64,000 bases of DNA from Leptodactylus fallax (lineage: Eukaryota > Chordata > Amphibia > Anura > Leptodactylidae): contig CAMRHE010000157.1 in the NCBI GenBank assembly GCA_947044405.1, forward strand, positions 2,804,501 to 2,868,500. Direction: 5' to 3'. The first letter of the stretch is position 1, and every line of letters starts with the position of its first letter. Below the pieces are notes generated by a model that was given only the letters and a program-made list of their open reading frames with translations, searched no databases and was not told the origin of the DNA. Positions 57,301 to 64,000 of this stretch are shown here, piece after piece. Both the position numbers and the translations under genes were made by a program.

Positions 57301-60300
57301 TTCAGTGACCATCTGATCACAGGTCAGAGTTTGAGGAGGCCCCGTCATGGTGATGGGTTCAGTACCTGAGTTAGGTATAAGGCACTTATGTTTTATTCTG
57401 TGCATATGCCGTGAATGTTGCCTAAGTTTTATACAATCTGATTTATACTCCATATTATGGCCATTTTGTTAATGACGTTTTATGCTTCTTTTTTTTTTTT
57501 TTTTTATTGATGTTGCTTGCAGGGTTGGATTTCCAGCTACGTACTTTATGGCTGTATCATATTACTTACTCAGTTTCCTTGTTTTCCTGTTATGATACTG
57601 GTTACTTGCTTCTGCTAATGTACTGGGAGTGTTCCTTGTCACTAAGCAATGCTAAATGTCATTGTCTGTGGCATTGTTTATGCCATGGCCTACACTACAT
57701 ACAAACTAGAATCAAAAACACCTTTAAAATATTTTGTCATGTTCTGTTTTAAAGCTATCTCTTCAGCAACTCTTATTTATTTATAGCTGCTATTGGTTGA
57801 GAACCAAAATAGTTGCCGTCTGTTGTCATCTGCTTCCCTAGAGCCCTGAACAACAAGTCTGCACAGTTTTAGGGCCCATTCAAATCACTTTATTGAGATC
57901 CATCTCACTGATCTGTTTTTATAGCTTTTTTGTTTATCTAGTTCCCCCCATGACATACTATTACAACATTGTCGGGAATTTGTTCCCGCAAACTAGTGTA
58001 ATAGTATGTCATGAAGATGACACTAAGAAGCTGAGTTGGTGCCACCAATAATGATGGTGGCATCTAAGGAGTCTCTCTGTGTTTGCTGCCCCCATCGGTG
58101 CTGATGCTTTGCAGAAGCATTGCCATTTATCAGAATCGCAATTGCTACACCTAGTGTTCAAGTTGCTATCAGAAAAGAACCTGCCACTTCAGATTTTAGG
58201 CATTTTTTCAGGCTTCAAAATCAGCTCCAAAAGCTCTGTGTGAACATATCCTAAGATGACTGCTGGATATCCTCCTGCTGGGACTCTTAGGAATCAGCTG
58301 TAACCTACAACTAATGTTCAGTTTCCTCTCTATGCCACCCCAGGACAAATAAAACATTATATAATGCACATTAACCCGTTAAGGAAGCGGTCTAATTTGA
58401 TACTTAAGATAGCTGGTTCTTCAAAGTTGGTTTTTCTACAAATCTACAAAAGTGACATACATAACAAAGGAGTGTTGTCTATCACCTTAATGTGCTCTGT
58501 AACAAGGTGGTGACAGTTAAATATGCTTAGGGAAGTTTAGACTTCCTTTAAAGTGAATGTACTGTCCATGTAATGCACAAACATGTCAGGTCCTTCAGGG
58601 AAACACACACTTTGTAGCTGCTTTCTGCAGTGTATAATAGATGAAGTTCTTGTAGGAGGCAGCCCACTACCTCTTTGACTGTACCGGAATTCCTTTAATA
58701 ACTGAAGAGTACAAGGTGACAACCTTTGGCACTACATGCACACTTGCTCGCGGTTTTAAATATCCCAATGGAAGTGAATGGGGATATTTCACAACAGCTG
58801 GAGTGTTGAAGGTTGCTGACCCCTGCTTTAGGGCGAGTTGTTCCATTCTCTAGGAGAGTTTGCAGTTTGGCCACTAGTGGGTGATCAAGCATTGCTTATG
58901 AAGTTGTGAACATGCAGATCTGTGCCCAGAGCGGTGCACTGCTTGCATGACGTATCTTATATTTCTTGTGAAAGTTTCTACACTATAATTGAACTTCATT
59001 TTTCTGCAGAAGAACAAAAATGATATTTCACATATATATGAACAGGATCTTTTTCCGATAAATTATGCTGCTTTATATTATTTATGACACTTGGTAATTA
59101 CATCCTCTGCCTCCATGTCTTCCTAAAGTGCTCATAAAAGATTCAGTGAACTGCTACAGAAAGAAAACAACGTTGACACAGAGAGAGTATCCAAGGAGAA
59201 CTTTCTTAAATTGCCTGAATTACAGGTAATGGGGTTTCCTGCTGAAGTAAATGTTGTGTGATCGTGAAACCAACACAATCCTGTATAACAAAATTCTTCT
59301 ACCTAACATGTCATCCTATAAAACCACATCAGGGCCCTGGATTAGTTATGTTCTATAGTCTGGGTATGCTCACATGACCAAAATATGACAGGTATTTTAG
59401 CTGTAAAAAGCATGGTAGAAAGCCTAGCCTACAGCTGATATCACAGGCCCGGGTCTGTTAACGCACTGGCAGCGTTGGGAAACACCTATACACATTAAAT
59501 GACAAGCTTGTCCCTCTAAAATAGCCATTTTTGGCCTACACAGATGCAGTGTGTATATGCACCTTAAAGTGATTGTGCCATTAAGGACTCATCCCTTATC
59601 TACTGAAAGTCCCCCTAATACCGCATTGTGAACGCAGTGTCAGTGCGCTTGGTTGACTGGCGCTCCATTCACTGCTATGGGGCTGTGGGCACTACCAGAG
59701 ATTACAGTTTGGCAGCCCCATAGCAGTCACTGGAGCGCCCGTTATGGAAGCACACTGACACGTCGGTCACAAGGAGGCTTTAGAGGGACTCAATGGCACA
59801 ACCGCTTTATCTTGCTGCAATCTATTATTTTTCTAAACTTAACCCTAAATTCATCTCATTTACATCTTCTGACACTTGTTTCCAGTTAAAGCTAGCTTCT
59901 CATTATTAAGAGTAAACTTTATCATGTGGCCCCAAAAAGTGTTTAACTACTGCGTTTTTTACTACAAAGCATACATGTAAAGTGCATGGTCCTGGATTTT
60001 AAACGTGTGCTATTGTAAATGTATGGTGCTGTCAGGCATCAGGAGACCTTCAGTGCTAGCTGTGTTCTCTACTGCAGCTTATACAATGCTCAGTGTGTGC
60101 TGTGGAATGAATAGAGTAAGCTTCTGTGCCGCTATCACAGGAGCACTGGGTGCCCTCCTTCACAGACCCAAGTCAGCTCTTCCAGTGACAAGAGATACTA
60201 TCAAAGGCCATTTTCACCTGTAACTGGGGCCTCCTGTAGATGCAACATTTTTCTTTATAAATATATAGATTTTAAAAAGTCCCACAGTTTTTTTTATTAT

Positions 60301-62300
60301 TGTGTAAAATATTGGGTTAAAATAAAAACAACCCACTCCAAACCAAATCATTGCTGAAACTAAATGGGTAACCAATGGCACTACTTTATTTTAGTGTAAA
60401 TCTCTACATTTTAAACCAATTTTGTAAATTTAAAATTTGTATTTTCCTACATTTTGTACACTTTTTTTTTTTTCTCTTTTTTATTTCTTTTAATGGGAGT
60501 AAAGTATTTTTTTTATAAAAAGGTATGAGAAAACGACCCTTAGTGTTATGAGAAAAAAAAAAAAAAGCCCAAATGAGAAACATACATCAAAAAGTTGGGA
60601 CTGTTGAACTACCAAATGCTAAATGGTATCTGGTCATTTAGGACCAAAATATTATGGTCAGTAATTGGTTATATTGTGCTGGTTTAGGTTGTGGCTTTAT
60701 GTGGTGTAAATGCTGCGCTATGGCCGAGGCGTTTTACAGTCACTGCAAAGTGGATAGGATTGTAGCGAATCATATCCACACATTGCAGAAAAATACCTGC
60801 AGTGGAAATGCTGCGATTTCCAAAACCGCAACAGTTTTTGAAAGCACAGCATGTCAGTTATACCTACAGAAACGCTGGCAGTAGGTAGGTATAATGGAAG
60901 CAGAAAGTCTGTGGATTTTCTGTGAATAGCACTGCAGAAAAAATGCGATGCGTTTCCACCACGGTTTTTTCCGCAGCGCTTTTTCTCTGCGGCCCCCTAC
61001 GTAGGGGCCTTAGTCCTAAACAGGTTCTAAGGCTGGCCATACACATTCCACCAAATGACAGCTGTCTTAGCCGACTCCTTCATACAAATACATGCTGGGA
61101 GAAGGAAGAAAGTTGCTATTGGTCACTTCTGGCAGTAACTTATTTTACCAAGAACTAAAGGGTCAGCTGACATTAAAGTCTAATATTATGAGTGATGTCA
61201 ATTTTCCAGACCCTTTTTCACTTCCTCCTGTTATTTCTTAAAGGCAAACCCCTTTAAGGATCAGATTTGCCATGTCTTCTCCACTTCAGACCGCCGTGAT
61301 GACAGTATGTCCTTTGAAGATTTTCTTGACATGCTAAGTGCTTTCAGTGACTCTGCTACACTTGAAGTTAAGTCTTATTACGCCTTCAGAATCTATGGTA
61401 AGGAAGTTCACATCTTTTCTAGAATTTTCTCCTAATCTGTTAAAAACATAGAGTATGCTCAGAGTATTCCCTTCAATTTACCAAGGTATTTATTGGAGGG
61501 AGGGATCAGAGGTTCACATCATTACTTCTGGATGCCAAATCATTTAGCCATGTCATATCAACCACATTTCCCTTTCAATACAGTTAAAAAAACAATTAAA
61601 ACAAAAACCACCAAATGTAGGCCAAATGAACACTCACATCAGTTTAATGGGGGTCTATCGGTCTGTTTAACATTTCTGCATTCCTGGTGCATATCCTCAA
61701 TGTTCATTGCAGATGCAGCATGAAAATATGCTACGGCACGTGCACACAACATTACTATGACACAAACTGGGTCCATATTATGAACCAAAATTAAAAACCA
61801 TGCAAAATACATGTCCACATATTCTGTTTTTTCTGTGTCCAAAAAAAAAAACAAAAACTATTTTCAATTCATGGAGCAGTTATCACACGTAAGCGACATT
61901 AAAATCACACTGAGTTACCCTAAGCTATTTAGCCCCTTTTAATACAAATTGTAAACTGTGGCAGAGATACAAGGATCATCCTCAGGTTTCTGCTGCAGAT
62001 CTATTGTTGAGATGGGTGGAGTAACATCTGCCAGGATATATGCCCCTCAGCTGTTTTCCCAGGACTGTGGCTCCTGGGGTATTTTTTTCATTTAACACTA
62101 AGAAAGTGGTGTACATCAGTTAGTATATTCTCCCTTCAGTATTTTATTTGCTGACAAACCAACATTCATGTTTTCTAACAGATTTTGATGAAGACGGTGC
62201 CCTAAGTGAAAGCGATTTGAGGAAGCTGGTGAATCGCCTGACTGGGGAAGAAAACAATTCGAAACTAACTGATGATGAGATGAATGAGCTTATTAAAAAT
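54387..62300 (+). CDS. CIB1: CIB1, calcium and integrin binding protein 1, exons 1-5 (partial)
   Basis: CIB1 is a small myristoylated EF-hand protein that binds the integrin alpha-IIb tail and several kinases. Exons: 54387-54437, 55494-55528, 59129-59225, 61244-61397, 62182-62300; phases 0, 2, 0, 1, 0 agree throughout. Exon 1 encodes MGGSSSQLSKELLNEYQ, with Gly2 for myristoylation. Then 'ELTYLTKQEIL', 'HKRFSELLQKENNVDTERVS', 'ANPFKDQICHVFSTSDRRDD', 'SMSFEDFLDMLSAFSDSATL'. Exon 5 holds an EF-hand loop DFDEDGALSESD, ending in Asp where most EF-hands have Glu, as in mammalian CIB1. The final exons with the last EF-hand and integrin-contacting tail lie beyond 64000. Intron 1 and later introns contain MITEs. 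Divergent to GDPGP1. Confidence 0.95.
54854..55106. mobile_element. PIF/Harbinger-like MITE, TAA duplication
   Basis: 'gtctaggttcacatgtgcat' against 'agtgtgaacctagcc', TAA at 54851-54853 and 55107-55109. Shares 'gcggttatccgtggaaatcc'-type hairpin sequence with 53077-53440. CIB1 intron 1. Confidence 0.6.
55661..56099. mobile_element. MITE, AGAGGACCTTTCACC family
   Basis: Left 'cctttcacctcctccaccaa', right 'gtgaaaggtcctcttta'. Internal 'gtgtcaggcag' and 'tagcacatcaggcaccaaaa' match the other three copies. CIB1 intron 2. Confidence 0.6.
56100..59128. other. CIB1 intron 2, right part
   Basis: No exon or intact element recognised. Fragments include 'ctgaggccccacatttcaga' to 'gtggggcctcagcctta' (56101-56250), a further small palindromic repeat of the same general kind, and a T-run at 57490-57506. 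Confidence 0.4.
60687..61016. mobile_element. PIF/Harbinger-like MITE
   Basis: Right end 'tacgtaggggccttagtcc' followed by TAA; left end 'ggttgtggctttatgtggtg' preceded by TTA. Internal block 'catgtcagttatacctacag' in reverse orientation. 330 bp, CIB1 intron 3. Confidence 0.55.
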
Positions 62301-62381
62301 GTGAGTTCAGTGGTATTGGCTTTTTATGGCTGCAGTGTCAACCACTCATTTATCAATTGTTCTCATGAGATAGATATATTT

Positions 62382-62910
62382 TAGTATTGTGCACATGTTT
62401 TAGGCAGGTGTGAAAAATTGCTGCAAAGTAAGAATGCTTTCAGAACTAAAAGTGTTAATAGATTCTTATTGTCTTTTAACAAAATGAAATTAACAAACAA
62501 AAGAGACATGTTAATCAAATTAATATTTGGTGTGACCGCCCTTTGGGGGAGGAGTCCTGGAAGTGATGATATGGCCCCCAAAGAGCCCTGATCTGAACTC
62601 ATCCAGTCAGTCTGGGATTACATGAAGAGGCAGAAGGATCTGAGCAAGCTTACATCCACAGAAGATCTTGTGCCAAGGTTTTTCACACAACCTCCCTGCC
62701 AAGTTCCTTTAGTGACTGTATACAAGTGTATCTAGAAGAAGTGATGGAAAGCAAAGGACGGTCACACCAAATATTCATGTGATTTAGATTTCTCTTTTGT
62801 TCATTCGCTTTATTTTCTTAGTTGACAATAATAACACTCCTATTTCTGAAAGCATGTTTAATTAGCAGCGTTTTTTCCACAATTGTCTAAAACTTTTGCC
62901 TAGTACTGTA
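62382..62910. mobile_element. Internally deleted Tc1-like relic
   Basis: Left 'tagtattgtgcacatgtttt' plus 'aggcaggtgtgaaaaattgc'; right 'aaaacttttgcctagtactg'. These are inverted Tc1-type ends. Between them is a remnant encoding 'SVWDYMKRQKDLSKLTSTED' and 'RFFTQPPCQV', the transposase C-terminus. 529 bp, CIB1 intron 5. Confidence 0.65.
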
Positions 62911-62966
62911 TATTGGAGGAGATTTACTAAGCTAAATGCCCATACTTCTCTCTTAATTTGCAGACT

Positions 62967-63595
62967 TAAAGAGGTATTCCCATGAACATAACTATTTATG
63001 AATTTGTAGACAATTAAAAGTTAAACATTTTTGCAAATATAAGTAATTAAAAATTTTGCAGCGTTTTAAAGATGTTCTCTATTTATTTATTTATTATGCT
63101 TACTTATATAGCGCCTTCATATTCCGCAGCGCTTTACAGACATTGACAGTCACTGTCCCATATAGGGCTCACAATCTACATTCCCTATCAGTATGTCTTT
63201 CTCTAAATATCTTGTGGTGACAGTCTGTTGTCTAGATTGGTTGCCATTGGATACGACCATGAATGCAGGACCTTTCTAAGGTCAGAAAATCAATCATGAT
63301 ATTCTTATTTTGGCCCGGGATATCTTTTCATACATGTAGTGTCCCTGCCTGATAACCCAGCTACAATAAGGATGTCAAAAACCCAGCCATGAGAAGTCCC
63401 AGATCATAGAAAGTTTCTGCTTTTGTGGTCGTATCCAATGGCAACCGATCTAGACAAAATACTGTCACCACTAAGATGGTTAGAGAAAATCTTTAAAACT
63501 CTGCAGAATTGTTAACTACTTATATTTGCAAAAATTTTAACTTTTAATTATCTACAAATATGGATATGGTTTTGTTAATGTAAATACCCCTTTAA
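62967..63595. mobile_element. Fold-back MITE, related to 44221-44593
   Basis: Ends 'ttaaagaggtattcccatga' and 'gtaaatacccctttaa'. Arms 'gtagacaattaaaagttaaa' and 'ttttaacttttaattatcta' recur inverted; 'caccactaagatggttagag' matches the copy at 44221. It carries an unrelated insert near 63080-63185 ('tatagcgccttcatattccg'). Confidence 0.55.
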
Positions 63596-64000
63596 TGTTG
63601 TGCATCACATTTATTACTGTATGTATTTATACTTAACAGGGGCTGCAAGTAAATATTCCAGTTTTCACTGTAGTTTCAATCTCTGGAAATAGCAGGGGTG
63701 GAACTGCAACCTTCGTGTGATATTAAAGATGAGAATTTCCAAAGAACACCAGAAGCACATTTCTACGTTTTATAATGCCCAAGATATAACTGCTTGAAGA
63801 GACCCTCATTTTCTCCATTACACACAAGCCATACACTGTACACAATTAGAAGTAGGATAAAGCTCTCAAGAGAAGCAAGGGACACAATAATGAAATGCAG
63901 GATTTCACCGTAGCCAAAATATGTTAATTCAGTATATTACATAACTGTATTAATGACACACATATTGCCAGAAAATGAATAGTTGTTTAAAAGTTTAGTG
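63596..64000. other. CIB1 intron 5, right edge
   Basis: No exon seen. The expected CIB1 exon 6 with the last EF-hand has not begun before the window ends. Confidence 0.4.

Overview
This window is animal nuclear DNA, almost certainly from a vertebrate and most likely an anuran amphibian. The genes have many short exons with GT-AG introns, and the intergenic DNA is packed with cut-and-paste transposons and palindromic MITEs. The vertebrate call rests on the gene content. The frog call is an inference from the repeats (PIF/Harbinger-like MITEs with TTA/TAA target duplications, Tc1-like elements, hAT, Ty3/gypsy) and cannot be proven from this sequence.

Layout from left to right. (1) 1-560: end of an LTR-like repeat. 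(2) 1210-2841, minus: first two coding exons of HDDC3 (MESH1); its remaining exons lie off the left edge. (3) 6455-11305, minus: NGRN (neugrin), three exons, complete. (4) 17136-31696, minus: TTLL13, a tubulin polyglutamylase-type TTL-like gene with 14 coding exons found here plus a 5' UTR exon near 32.63 kb. One homopolymer frameshift and one unresolved exon junction affect it. (5) 32.7-33.5 kb: a 30-bp minisatellite next to the TTLL13 promoter. (6) 34688-41853: a young, apparently full-length Ty3/gypsy LTR retrotransposon on the minus strand with 977-bp LTRs. (7) 42-48.1 kb: a Tc1 relic with a nested hairpin MITE, then several fold-back elements. (8) 48417-49586, minus: GDPGP1 with a single coding exon; its 5' UTR exon is probably near 53.8 kb. 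(9) Inside that presumed 5' intron: a 1.3-kb hAT non-autonomous element with an 8-bp duplication, and a Tc1 element whose transposase frame is intact. (10) 54387-62300, plus: CIB1 exons 1-5; the last exons lie off the right edge.

The block CIB1 / GDPGP1 / TTLL13 / NGRN keeps the same order and relative orientation as I recall for human 15q26.1 (CIB1 divergent from GDPGP1, the other three co-oriented), which supports each orthology call. The genes are functionally unrelated: HDDC3 is a (p)ppGpp/NADPH phosphohydrolase, NGRN acts in mitochondrial ribosome and 16S rRNA biogenesis, TTLL13 modifies ciliary tubulin, GDPGP1 removes mis-made GDP-glucose, and CIB1 is an EF-hand calcium sensor. GDPGP1 and CIB1 probably share a divergent promoter region.

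Most of the remaining sequence is repeats. I saw no tRNA, rRNA or CRISPR. The most notable items are the intact Ty3/gypsy element with a -1 slippery site directly before the gag stop, a GC-AG intron in TTLL13, the 10-A frameshift in TTLL13, a short internal block shared by six MITEs, and a nested MITE hairpin.
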